DNA from: Marvinbryantia formatexigens DSM 14469 | GTDB lineage: Bacteria > Bacillota > Clostridia > Lachnospirales > Lachnospiraceae | Assembly: GCF_025148285.1 (NCBI RefSeq) | Contig: NZ_CP102268.1 | Span: 1,600,001-1,664,000 of the forward strand | Direction: 5' to 3' | Length of the DNA: 64,000 nt | In this document: one piece after another, positions 45,175-56,150 of the stretch | How the letters are laid out: every line of letters begins with the position of its first letter | How positions within the stretch are numbered: position 1 is the first letter of the stretch | Notes under the pieces: generated by a model | What the model was told of the DNA's origin: nothing | The model's input: the letters and a program-made list of their open reading frames with translations, nothing else | Database searches by the model: none | Position numbers and translations under genes: made by a program

Positions 45175-46596
45175 TTATGAATGCTGCTCTGCTTTTCTTC
45201 TGTGCGAATGCTTATGTACATCTGTTTCCACTTTTCCTTCCTGTGCCAGACGGATGACCTTCAGCCCATAGAAGAACATCGGAATAATCACCACCGCGCT
45301 GAGCAGATCCGCCAGCGCCTGCGTCGCCGCCACACCGTTTACGCCCCAGATTCTGGGCGCGATCAGAAGAACCGGATAGAAGCAGTAACCCTGTCTTGCA
45401 AAGTTTGCCACCAGCGCCAGCTTTGCATTACCAATCCCGGCAAAGAACATATTTACCTGGGAGCTGAGCGCGTGCATGATCAGACCGAAGCACTGCAGCC
45501 GCACACAGAGCATTCCAAGCTCCATCACCTCCATATCCGCCTGACTGTTAAAAATACGGATCAGCGGCGATGCGAAGATGAAAATGATAATCCCCATTAC
45601 GATGGAGCCGCCGACCGCCATCGCGCAGCCATAGGTGTAGCTGTCCTTTACGCGCTTCCACACCTTCGCGCCCCAGTTGAATCCGACCACCGGCTGATAG
45701 CCCTGCCCGAATCCGAGAATAAACGCAAATGGGAATTCCATGATACGGTTCGCCACGGAAAGCGCCGCCAGGGATGCTGTGGAATAGCTTCCCGCCACAC
45801 GGTTGATGGCAATGGATGCCACCACGGTAAGCACCGAGCGGAAGAAGGAGCTGGAGCCGATTGCCACAACCTCCTTCACATCATTCCACACCAGCGAAAA
45901 CTTCCGGATGGAGATTTCCACAATCGTCGTTTTCCTCGCATATGGCCAGCACAGAATCACAAAGCTGATGCATTTTGAAATTGCGGTCGCCATAGAAGCG
46001 CCCGCCACGCCCAGACCAAATTTGTAAATAAACAGCGGGTCCAGAAAGCAGTTCAGAATGCCGCCAAAGCCGATGCCGATCATCGAATAGGTGGCGCTGC
46101 CCTCGCTTCGCAGGCACATGTTTAAAATAAAGCTGCCAATCATAAACGGCGCCGCGTACAGCACATAGGTCCCGTACTGTATGGAATACTCCGCGCACTC
46201 CTCCGTTGCGCCCAGCCAGTAAACGATATCGCCGAGCATCAGCTTGCCGAAAATCATAAACAGAATTCCCAGCCCGATGCCGGTAAATATCGACGTCGAC
46301 AGTATCCGGTTCGCGTGTTCTTCCTTCTTCGCTCCGAGAAGTCTGGAAATGTAGCTGCAGGCGCCCGCTCCGATCAGCGAACCGATTACCGTAATCATAC
46401 GCTCCAGAGAGCTGTTTACACCCACCGCCGCCGTCGCGTTGGTTCCCAGTGTACTGACAAAATAGGTATCCACCAGATTGTAAATTGTGGTGATCAACTG
46501 GGCGGTAATCGTCGGCACCGCCATTTTCGGCAGCAGCGTCATGATGTTTTCATTCAGCATCATCTGCTTTTTTTCTTCTTTAACATTGTTTCTCAT
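45175..46596 (-). CDS. MATE family efflux transporter
   Basis: The 473-residue membrane protein has about twelve helices with MAVPTITAQLITTIYNLVDTYFVSTLG near residue 25 and VTVIGSLIGAGACSYISRLLGAKK-type loops near 73-96. It lies inside the DAPG-hydrolase/Opp gene run and may export an aromatic product or a toxic substrate. The fourth MATE gene in this window. Confidence 0.9.
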   Translation of the reverse strand: MRNNVKEEKKQMMLNENIMTLLPKMAVPTITAQLITTIYNLVDTYFVSTLGTNATAAVGVNSSLERMITVIGSLIGAGACSYISRLLGAKKEEHANRILSTSIFTGIGLGILFMIFGKLMLGDIVYWLGATEECAEYSIQYGTYVLYAAPFMIGSFILNMCLRSEGSATYSMIGIGFGGILNCFLDPLFIYKFGLGVAGASMATAISKCISFVILCWPYARKTTIVEISIRKFSLVWNDVKEVVAIGSSSFFRSVLTVVASIAINRVAGSYSTASLAALSVANRIMEFPFAFILGFGQGYQPVVGFNWGAKVWKRVKDSYTYGCAMAVGGSIVMGIIIFIFASPLIRIFNSQADMEVMELGMLCVRLQCFGLIMHALSSQVNMFFAGIGNAKLALVANFARQGYCFYPVLLIAPRIWGVNGVAATQALADLLSAVVIIPMFFYGLKVIRLAQEGKVETDVHKHSHRRKAEQHS

Positions 46597-46625
46597 GCAA
46601 TATGCCTCTCTATCCTAGAATTAAT

Positions 46626-47210
46626 TCACATACAGATAAACTTTTTTGATTTATCGTCCCACGCCTTATTTTCCTGTTTTTCATAAGGCAGCGCCCGGTA
46701 GAAGAACGTAATTAGAAAAGAACATATCCCCGAAAAGAAGTAAAACAGCGGTACCATCCCCACCCCTGCGGGAAGTCCATTCCGGATTATGATAATAACG
46801 CAGGATATTGCCGCGCAGAGCAGAACAACCGCATTCGCGCCTGGCGCAAGCCTCAGGATCATATTCATCTGCTCAAAATTCTGGCTTGTGAGCTTGTCCT
46901 TTGAAAAGACAAACTGCAGCACGCCGAACCACTCAAACAGAAACAGCGCCAGTGAAAAACCGGAAAATAATACCGGGAAGGAACGGTAATTCAGCTCGCA
47001 CCTCTGCAGGGCAGCCAGCGCAAAGAACAGCGTTCCCAGCGCGCACAGCATTGCAAATATCCGCTTATAGCGCTGCTTTTCTGCTTTTTCCAGTCTGAAT
47101 ACATACCATTTTCCAACATATTCATACCGGATACAGAAGCCCCGCTTATTTGCGCACGGTTTTTCATATGCCATATAGTTTTCTTCAAAAGAATCCCGGA
47201 ATGTCTTCAT
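46626..47210 (-). CDS. Uncharacterised four-helix membrane protein
   Basis: The 194-residue protein has a basic, aromatic N-terminus (PCANKRGFCIRYEYVGKWYV) and four hydrophobic segments near 52-70, 82-104, 128-150 and 158-178. No known domain is recognised. The ATG at 47210 follows AGGGG. It sits between oppF and the MATE gene with short gaps (14 and 29 bp), so it belongs to the operon. Confidence 0.75.
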   Translation of the reverse strand: MKTFRDSFEENYMAYEKPCANKRGFCIRYEYVGKWYVFRLEKAEKQRYKRIFAMLCALGTLFFALAALQRCELNYRSFPVLFSGFSLALFLFEWFGVLQFVFSKDKLTSQNFEQMNMILRLAPGANAVVLLCAAISCVIIIIRNGLPAGVGMVPLFYFFSGICSFLITFFYRALPYEKQENKAWDDKSKKFICM

Positions 47211-47224
47211 GTACAACCCCTTCT

Positions 47225-48181
47225 CTATAACTGGTTAATCTCTTTTGCCTTGTTACAAACTACAACGTGTCCCGGACGGACTTCCTGGCTCTTTACGCCC
47301 TGCCTGCATCCCTCATCCGCATATGGACAGCGCGACGCAAAGCGGCAGCCGGGTCCCGGATTAATCGGGGACTTAATCTCGCCCTTCAGAATGATGCGCT
47401 CCCTGCGGTTGTGGATATCCGTCGTCGGGATCGCTGAGAGCAGCGCCTTCGTGTAGGGATGCAGCGGATAGGCAAACAGCTCTTTTCTGTCGCACACCTC
47501 CACCATCTGTCCGAGATACATCACGCAGATCTGGTTGGAAATATGCTTTACGACCGACATGTCGTGCGTGATAAACAGATACGTAAGCTTCAGATCTCGC
47601 TGCAGATCCATCAGAAGATTTAAAATCTGTGCCTGAATCGACACATCCAGCGCGGAGACCGGCTCGTCGCAGACGATGAATTTGGGATTCAGCGCCAACG
47701 CTCTGGCAATTCCCACCCTCTGGCGGCGCCCGCCGTCCAGCTCGTGCGGATAAGACATCCGCAGACGCTTCTCGATTCCCACCGTATCCATCAGCTCACG
47801 CGTACGGTTTTTAATCTCCTCCTGGCTGAAGCTTCCATCCAGCTTCAGCGGCTCCATAATGATGTCGGATACTGTCTGGCGCGGATCCAGGGAAGAATAC
47901 GGGTCCTGGAAAATCATCTGGACATCCTTGCGGAACTTCACCATTTCTTTTGGCTTCAGCTTTGTGACATCCCTCCCCTGGAACAGAATTTTTCCGTCCG
48001 TGCTTTCATTTAAATGAATCAGTGTCCTGCCAAGCGTCGATTTTCCGCAGCCGGATTCTCCCACCAGCCCTACGGTCTCGCCTTCCTCGATCCTGAAGGT
48101 GATATCATCCACAGCATGCACCATTCCGGCGCCGCTCTTAAAGTATTTTTTTAAGTTCTGTGTTTCCACCAATGCCGCCAT
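47225..48181 (-). CDS. oppF: Peptide-type ABC transporter ATPase (OppF)
   Basis: The 318-residue ATPase shows Walker A GESGCGKSTLG (about 40), the signature DGGRRQRVGIARALAL near 155, Walker B FIVCDEPVSALDVS and the OppF C-terminal Cys-rich tail (PGPGCRFASRCPYADEGC). The signature reads LDGGRRQR in place of LSGGQRQR. It lies 3 bp after oppD. It powers an importer of the peptide/nickel family. Confidence 0.92.
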   Translation of the reverse strand: MAALVETQNLKKYFKSGAGMVHAVDDITFRIEEGETVGLVGESGCGKSTLGRTLIHLNESTDGKILFQGRDVTKLKPKEMVKFRKDVQMIFQDPYSSLDPRQTVSDIIMEPLKLDGSFSQEEIKNRTRELMDTVGIEKRLRMSYPHELDGGRRQRVGIARALALNPKFIVCDEPVSALDVSIQAQILNLLMDLQRDLKLTYLFITHDMSVVKHISNQICVMYLGQMVEVCDRKELFAYPLHPYTKALLSAIPTTDIHNRRERIILKGEIKSPINPGPGCRFASRCPYADEGCRQGVKSQEVRPGHVVVCNKAKEINQL

Positions 48182-48184
48182 ATA

Positions 48185-49165
48185 TCACCCCTCCTCGTTC
48201 GCTTTCCAGCATCTGACCTTATGACCCGGCGTCATTTCAATCATGTGGTTATTAAACTTCTTACATTTTCCGCAGGCATACGGACACCGCTCCAGGAAAT
48301 CACAGTGTTCGCGGAGCACGGACGGATCCGGCGGCAGCCCCTCAATCGGCGAGAGCCTCTCCACATCCTTATCCAGATCCGGCAGGGCGCCGAAGAGCCC
48401 GCAGGTATACGGATGCGTCGGATTATCGTAGATATCCTCCAGCGTTCCCTCCTCAATAATTCTGCCCGCGTAAATAACCGCTACCTTATCGCATACTCCC
48501 GCCACAACGCCCAGATCGTGCGTAATCAGTATCATAGCAGTTCCCAGCTTGTCCCGCAGGTCTCTTATTAAATCGAGTACCTGCGCCTGAATCGTCACAT
48601 CCAACGCAGTCGTCGGCTCATCCGCCAGCAGAAGCTGCGGCGAGCACGCAAGCGCCAGCGCGATTACCACACGCTGCTTCATGCCGCCGGAAAACTGGTG
48701 CGGATACTCCTCCGCACGGTCGGCGCCGATGCCGACCATTTCCAGCATTTCAACCGCCCGCTTATTTGCCTCCGCCTTCGAGCAGTTCTGATGCTGCCGG
48801 TAGCCTTCTGCAATCTGCGATACAACCGTCTTTACCGGGTTGAGCGCCGTCATCGGGTCCTGGAAAATCATCGAAATGGATTTTCCCCGCAGCGCCTGCA
48901 GCTCCTTGTCATCCATATCGGGAATCTGCTTTCCCTCAAACCAGATATCGCCTTCCACGCTCTCCACAGAATTTTCCGGAAGAATACGCAGAATCGATTT
49001 TGCAATCGTTGTCTTTCCGGCTCCCGTCTCGCCCACCAGTCCAAGCGTTTCTCCCGCTTTCAGCTCCAGAGAAACATCATTGACTGCGTGGATAATCGAA
49101 TTTCCCGAATGATATTTCACCGTAAGATGACGGATTCCAAAAAAATTCTCTCTTGTCTTTGCCAT
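48185..49165 (-). CDS. oppD: Peptide-type ABC transporter ATPase (OppD)
   Basis: The 326-residue ATPase shows Walker [12 protein letters not shown] (about 41), the normal signature [15 protein letters not shown], Walker [15 protein letters not shown] and the C-terminal [17 protein letters not shown] motif. It forms the ATPase pair with OppF. Start has GGAGGGATAGGAA upstream. Confidence 0.93.
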   Translation of the reverse strand: MAKTRENFFGIRHLTVKYHSGNSIIHAVNDVSLELKAGETLGLVGETGAGKTTIAKSILRILPENSVESVEGDIWFEGKQIPDMDDKELQALRGKSISMIFQDPMTALNPVKTVVSQIAEGYRQHQNCSKAEANKRAVEMLEMVGIGADRAEEYPHQFSGGMKQRVVIALALACSPQLLLADEPTTALDVTIQAQVLDLIRDLRDKLGTAMILITHDLGVVAGVCDKVAVIYAGRIIEEGTLEDIYDNPTHPYTCGLFGALPDLDKDVERLSPIEGLPPDPSVLREHCDFLERCPYACGKCKKFNNHMIEMTPGHKVRCWKANEEG

Positions 49166-49179
49166 TTCCTATCCCTCCA

Positions 49180-50196
49180 TCAGTCTTTAAGATTCGGGTC
49201 CAGCGCGTCACGGAAAGCGTCGCCCAACAGGTTGAAGCTCAGTACGGTAAGCACGATGAAGATACCCGGAATAATCACCATATACGGGAAATCACGGATA
49301 TAGTTTCGTGTTGCCGCCAGCATCTGTCCCCATTCCGGCTTCGGCTCCTGCACGCCAAGTCCCAGGAAGCTTAAGGACGAAGACGCCAGACCGTTCCGGC
49401 TGATGCTCATTGCGATCTCTACGATAATCGGAGAAATTGCGTTCGGCACGATATGCCGGGCGATAATCTTCCAGGTCGGACAATTGATGGTCGTTGCCGC
49501 TTCAATATACTCCATGTTACGGATGCGCAGGATGTTTGCTCTCATCAGACGGGCAAATCCGGGGATTCCCGTGATACCAAGAGCAAGAATACATTTGTCC
49601 ACGCCGGTTCCGAATACCGCGCAGAATGCCATTGCCAACACCAGCGACGGGAATGCCTGAAACAGATCCAGGAAACGCATCAGGCAGGAATCCACCACGC
49701 CGCCGAAATATCCGGCAACCGCTCCCATAATGATTCCGAGGATTGCGGAAAGCACCGTAGAGAGGATACCGATAACAAGGGTATATCTTGCGCCGTACAG
49801 AACCCTGGAGAGAATGTCGCGTCCCAGGTCATCCGTTCCGAATAAGTGGTCGGCGGACGGCCAGGATTTCATTGCCGCAAAATCTGTTGCCGAGTAGTCG
49901 TACCGGCAGATATACGGGGACAGCAGCGAAAGAATAATAATCAGAGCGATAAATATCATTCCGAACTGCGCGCCTCTGTTGCGGGAAATGCTTGCCCATA
50001 TATATTTTGCCGAACCCGGCTTGATGCTGGCGTCGATGTGGCGGCGCTTCTTCGCCTTTTTCCCACGACCGTGCCCGCCGTGTCCATGATGTCCGTCATT
50101 GCCGCGATGTCCGTCATCGCCGTGATGTCCGTCATCGCCGTGATGTCCGTCGCCGCCGCGATGTCCGGCTGTTTTGTTTTTTAATTCCTCTGCCAT
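49180..50196 (-). CDS. oppC: Peptide-type ABC transporter permease (OppC) with His-rich N-terminus
   Basis: The 338-residue permease has the usual OppC membrane domain (DDLGRDILSRVLYGARYTLV near 117, then the EAA loop EAATTINCPTWKIIARHIVP). Its first 45 residues are unusual: about 14 His in repeats of GHHGDD and GHRGND, followed by basic residues. This tail could bind a metal ion such as Ni or Zn. DNA there is an 18-bp tandem repeat. It overlaps oppB by one base. Confidence 0.92.
   Translation of the reverse strand: MAEELKNKTAGHRGGDGHHGDDGHHGDDGHRGNDGHHGHGGHGRGKKAKKRRHIDASIKPGSAKYIWASISRNRGAQFGMIFIALIIILSLLSPYICRYDYSATDFAAMKSWPSADHLFGTDDLGRDILSRVLYGARYTLVIGILSTVLSAILGIIMGAVAGYFGGVVDSCLMRFLDLFQAFPSLVLAMAFCAVFGTGVDKCILALGITGIPGFARLMRANILRIRNMEYIEAATTINCPTWKIIARHIVPNAISPIIVEIAMSISRNGLASSSLSFLGLGVQEPKPEWGQMLAATRNYIRDFPYMVIIPGIFIVLTVLSFNLLGDAFRDALDPNLKD
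50082..50170. repeat. 18-bp tandem repeat coding for the His-rich OppC tail
   Basis: Roughly five copies of an 18-bp unit (GATGTCCGTCATCGCCGT, with small changes) lie in tandem. On the coding strand they give repeated GlyHisHisGlyAspAsp-type blocks. The unit is in frame, so changes in copy number would not break the gene. Confidence 0.85.
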
Positions 50197-51152
50197 TATT
50201 TCACCTTCTTTTTATTTGAGGATACATACTGTGCCTTGATGCGCGGGTCTACAAAAGCGTACAGCAAATCTGTCAGCAGCATGACCAGCGCGAAAGTAAA
50301 CGCGATAAATATAATTCCGCCGGTACATGCGTTGTAGTCCCGGTTATTGATGCTGTTTACCAGATACTGTCCGATGCCGGGGATGGAAAATACGACCTCG
50401 ATGATGGTCGCGCCGCCCAGCATGGAGCCAAACCGCATACCAATTACGGTAAGAATCGGAATCAGCGCGTTCGGAAGCGCATGTCCGTAGATAACGTCTC
50501 TTTCCGGAAGCCCCTTTGCCCTTGCGGTGGTCACGTAATCCGACTGCACGACCTCCAGCATACTGGCACGTACCTGTCTGGTAAAGCCGGCGAGACCGCC
50601 CAGCGAGTTGGCTATCGTCGGCAGGACAAAATATATCAGTGATTTTGCCCCCGAAGACGGGAACCATTTCAGCTTCAGCGAGAAGAGCAGCACCAGCATC
50701 AGCGCCGTCCAGAAGCTCGGCATACAGTCAAACAGCAAGGTTATAAACAGCGAGATCCGGTCGCCTGCGGAGTTCGCATGTACCGCTGTATAAATGCCCA
50801 GCGGCAGGCCCACCACGACGGTCAGTATAATACTGAAAATCGCTATCTTGGCGGTGTGCGGGAATCGTTTCATCAGCTCCCATTTAATATCTGTGCCGTC
50901 AATCAGAGACTTGCCGAAATCAAACTTTGTAAAAATATTCGTTACGTACTCGCCCAGTCTGACCACAAACGGTCTGTCAAGACCAAGCGCTACACGTTTC
51001 GCCTCTATCTCCGCCTCGGTATGTACACCCGACCCCAGAGCAAGCTGTGCGGGGTCGCCCGGAACGAAGTTCATCAGAGTAAACATAATAATACCAACCG
51101 CGAGCAGCGTCGGAATCATTATCAGCAGTCGCTTTACAACATATCGTGTCAT
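50196..51152 (-). CDS. oppB: Peptide-type ABC transporter permease (OppB)
   Basis: The 318-residue permease starts MTRYVVKRLLIMIPTLLAVG and has NFVPGDPAQLALG, six membrane segments and the EAA-type loop TTARAKGLPERDVIYGHALP near 223. It forms the pore with OppC. It starts 122 bp after the binding protein gene. Confidence 0.94.
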   Translation of the reverse strand: MTRYVVKRLLIMIPTLLAVGIIMFTLMNFVPGDPAQLALGSGVHTEAEIEAKRVALGLDRPFVVRLGEYVTNIFTKFDFGKSLIDGTDIKWELMKRFPHTAKIAIFSIILTVVVGLPLGIYTAVHANSAGDRISLFITLLFDCMPSFWTALMLVLLFSLKLKWFPSSGAKSLIYFVLPTIANSLGGLAGFTRQVRASMLEVVQSDYVTTARAKGLPERDVIYGHALPNALIPILTVIGMRFGSMLGGATIIEVVFSIPGIGQYLVNSINNRDYNACTGGIIFIAFTFALVMLLTDLLYAFVDPRIKAQYVSSNKKKVK

Positions 51153-51274
51153 GAACTCATTTCCTTTCGTTTATCGGGGAATGGAAAGGCGGCACTGCAC
51201 TATGTGAAACTATTCAATAATACAGTGCCGCCCTTATCATTCACTTGATCTTCAAGCAGTTATTTCCGGATTTC

Positions 51275-52864
51275 CTAACCTTCTACGGATACATAATCCT
51301 CTGTGAATGTCATGGCATTCAGCACCGGATTCAGCTTCTGGATGCAGACATCCGTAAGACCGGCTGTTGTAACAATAGACCTTACCTCTGTGTAGCAGCC
51401 AACGATATAAGCCTGCTCCATCACATAGTCGTGGAATGCATCCAGATTTTCCTCACTTCTGTCTGCGATTGCCGTTGCGAGAAGCTCCTGCAGTTTTTCA
51501 TCCTGTACGAAGCACTGGTTGCTGTCGCCGCCGAAGAGGTCGTTCCAGAATGTCGTTGTGAAGTCTACGATAGAGTTTGAATATTCGGGCATATCCCATG
51601 CCGTCGGGTCATTCTGGATAGCCTGTCTTGCCGCACGGTCCTGGCTGTCGATAATCATGTTAATATTTGCCTCTGCGAACATTGCCTGCAGTGCAACGTA
51701 CGGCTGCTGCGGAGCCTGGGAGCTGTTCAGGAAGCTGAATTCCAGCGGGTTGCTCTCATCATAACCTGCCGCTGCCAGATATTCTTTTGCCTTCTCAATG
51801 TCGTATGTGAAGTATTCTTCCTCATCCCATGCATCTACATAGTCTGTAGCAAGGTTCGGAGCTACGTCATGGCTCAGAACAACCTCGCCTGCGGAGAGAG
51901 ACATATTGTATGCATCAAATGCATGAGCAACACCCTGACGTACATTTACATCATCAAAGATGCTTCCTTCGCTGCAGTTGAAGATGAGGTACTGTGTCAT
52001 ACCGTTGAGATATTTTGTTACATTGTAATCTTCATTGTCCTCAAAGCGTCCTACTTCGTCAGAGGAAACCTCAGCCATATCAACTTCGCCGTTCTCAAGA
52101 GCGATCGTTCTGGAGGAAGCCTCTGTGATACAGCGGAGCTCGATTTCCTTTACGTTTGTAAACTCAACGTCTGCTCTGTCCTCTGTTTTCCAGTAGTCAT
52201 CCTTTGCTTCCAGTGTCACGCCGGAGCCGGTAACCATATCGGTTACGATGTAAGCGCCTGTGGTAGCCGGATTGGAGTTAACTTCATCTTCAGAAGCACC
52301 TGTGTACCAAGCCTCATTTGCGATGGAGCAGCCGCACAGAACCGCTTCGATAGCACCCTCGCTGGTATCTTTCAGTTTGATGGTCAGTGTGTAGTCGCCG
52401 GTTGCTTCTGCGCTGTCATAATACAGGGAAATCTCGGATACGAAGCCCAGCTCAGCCAGGTTGTTGTAGCTGAACACTACGTCGGAAGCGGTAATCGCAT
52501 TGCCCTGGCTGTCGACGATGTTGTCGAAGAGCTCTACCTCATAAGTTGCATCGTCTACCTTTGTAACAGACTTTGCAGCGTTCATCTGAAGCTCGCCGTT
52601 TTCCAGCATAGCGCCTACAAACGGACGGTGACAGAGGTGCGCCCAGATCGTGTTCTCTGTCCAGTCACGCACTGCGGAATCGCTTCCCCACGGTCCGATC
52701 GTGAAGGAGTCGTCATCTACCGCTACGACTACCTTGCCCGCCTGGGTTGCCGCTTCTGTCGGAACAGCGGAATCAATCTGTACCTCTGATGCGAATGCGG
52801 TAGCGCATGTGCCGAATGCCATTGCGGATGCCATAAGTAACGCCATAATAGTTTTTCTTTTCAT
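51275..52864 (-). CDS. Peptide/nickel-type ABC transporter substrate-binding protein
   Basis: The 529-residue protein has a signal peptide (1-25, ending ATAFASE) and the SBP family 5 fold (KVVVAVDDDSFTIGPWGSDS, DVVFSYNNLAE, FNCSEGSIFDDVNVRQGVAHAFD). The Cys at residue 20 does not sit in a lipobox, so anchoring is unclear. It is the first gene of a long run of genes and has a promoter with an upstream palindrome shared with the esterase gene at 56151. Confidence 0.92.
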   Translation of the reverse strand: MKRKTIMALLMASAMAFGTCATAFASEVQIDSAVPTEAATQAGKVVVAVDDDSFTIGPWGSDSAVRDWTENTIWAHLCHRPFVGAMLENGELQMNAAKSVTKVDDATYEVELFDNIVDSQGNAITASDVVFSYNNLAELGFVSEISLYYDSAEATGDYTLTIKLKDTSEGAIEAVLCGCSIANEAWYTGASEDEVNSNPATTGAYIVTDMVTGSGVTLEAKDDYWKTEDRADVEFTNVKEIELRCITEASSRTIALENGEVDMAEVSSDEVGRFEDNEDYNVTKYLNGMTQYLIFNCSEGSIFDDVNVRQGVAHAFDAYNMSLSAGEVVLSHDVAPNLATDYVDAWDEEEYFTYDIEKAKEYLAAAGYDESNPLEFSFLNSSQAPQQPYVALQAMFAEANINMIIDSQDRAARQAIQNDPTAWDMPEYSNSIVDFTTTFWNDLFGGDSNQCFVQDEKLQELLATAIADRSEENLDAFHDYVMEQAYIVGCYTEVRSIVTTAGLTDVCIQKLNPVLNAMTFTEDYVSVEG

Positions 52865-52917
52865 CGTTTGTAATCCTCCGTTTTACGTTTTATTTGGTTT
52901 TTTCACCTGGTACCTGG

Positions 52918-52980
52918 ATTGTACAAAATAACGGACGCAGAATCAATTCCGTTTGATTTTTGAAAGATTCCATTTTGGAA
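52918..52980 (-). promoter_or_regulatory. Promoter and LysR-type operator of the binding-protein/Opp operon
   Basis: On the minus strand TTGATT (52941-52946) and TACAAT (52918-52923) are spaced by 17 bp. A palindrome TTCCAAAATGGAA (52968-52980) lies 21 bp upstream of the -35, near position -65 where LysR proteins bind. The same arrangement occurs before the esterase gene at 57619-57682. Confidence 0.75.
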
Positions 52981-53018
52981 ATTATACAATTTTCGCTTCC
53001 TTTGCTCTGTTCTTTTCA

Positions 53019-55249
<2,231 letters not shown>

Positions 55250-55265
55250 CTGTTATCACTCCCTC

Positions 55266-55832
55266 CTACTCTGTCGCATCCGGGTCGTAGCCCGTAAGGT
55301 GACATCCCTTATGAAAACGCACCTCTGTTCCCAGCTCCTGCGTCAGCTTTTGTACAAGCGCCTCATAGTCCGTGGACAAAAGCTCAATCTGGCATCCTCC
55401 AAACAGGACCAGATGCTGCGGATGCAGCTCTTCGTTGATTTCCCTGGCGGCTTCCTCTATCTGCTCCAGATATCCGCCCGTAATCCAGTCAACCTCCTCC
55501 AGCACCAGAAACGTCAGCTTTCCCTCCCGCTGCAGCTCCAGCTTCACCGTTCCCTTGTGCCGGGTGCAGGAGCGCGAACCGATAAAGAGCAGATGCGTCC
55601 CCGGCGTTTTTACCAGCGCACGATAGCCCGCTCTCTCCGGTCTTTTTCCCCGGTGTTCTCCACGGCGCTCTCCATGCGGTTCTCCGCGGTGCTCTCCATG
55701 CGATTCTCCCCGGTGTTCTTCCCGGTACTCTCCACGGCGCTCTCCACGGTGTTCTCCACGGCGCTCTTCCCAGCGCTCTCCACGGCGCCGCTCATGTCTT
55801 CCCCGCTCATATTTTTCCTGTCTGTCTTCCAA
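55266..55832 (-). CDS. Short nitrogenase component-1-like protein with Arg/Glu-rich N-terminus
   Basis: The protein has about 188 residues. The first 65 are low complexity (GEHRGERRGE repeats). The rest has a single component-1-like domain: FIGSRSCTRHKGTV, LVLFGGCQIELLSTD and EVRFHKGCHLTGYD, with three Cys that could hold a cluster with the long subunit. It is far shorter than a NifD or NifK. I chose the TTG at 55832 because AGGAGG lies 8 bases upstream; a GTG at 55892 has none. It starts the operon, 16 bp ahead of the long subunit gene. Confidence 0.7.
   Translation of the reverse strand: MEDRQEKYERGRHERRRGERWEERRGEHRGERRGEYREEHRGESHGEHRGEPHGERRGEHRGKRPERAGYRALVKTPGTHLLFIGSRSCTRHKGTVKLELQREGKLTFLVLEEVDWITGGYLEQIEEAAREINEELHPQHLVLFGGCQIELLSTDYEALVQKLTQELGTEVRFHKGCHLTGYDPDATE
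55645..55800. repeat. Degenerate 12-bp repeats coding for Arg-Gly-Glu-rich stretch
   Basis: Blocks such as CGGCGCTCTCCA and CGGTGTTCTCCA recur with a 12-bp period. On the coding strand they give GEHR/GERR-type tetrapeptides. The stretch makes the first third of the short component-1-like protein. Confidence 0.8.
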
Positions 55833-56043
55833 AACCTTCTCCTCCTCTCCGATAATCCCCGGATTTTTAGTCAGATTCTGACTAAAACGCACCTGTGTAA
55901 AAAATCATCTGGCGATATTTCGCACAGCAAATACATTGCATAAACAAGAAATCCCGAAGATTTTCCTGTGAAACGTTTTACGCTCCGTTCACAGGTAACG
56001 CTCCGTGTGCACAAACAAAAACTCCGTGGGATTTTCCTTTGAA

Positions 56044-56087
56044 ACTAAAAAACGTCCACTGGACGTTTTTGTCGTATGCATGGCAAC
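56044..56087. repeat. Palindromic 44-bp repeat, intergenic copy
   Basis: ACTAAAAAACGTCCACT, then GGACGTTTTTGTCG and TATGCATGGCAAC. It is identical over 44 bp to 54564-54607 inside the component-1-like gene, and lies between the esterase stop and the nitrogenase-like operon. Confidence 0.9.
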
Positions 56088-56150
56088 AGCGAAAGCCGCC
56101 CGCGCATCCCGCAGGGCAGCTTCCCCATAAATAAAGCTTGCCGTACCAGC

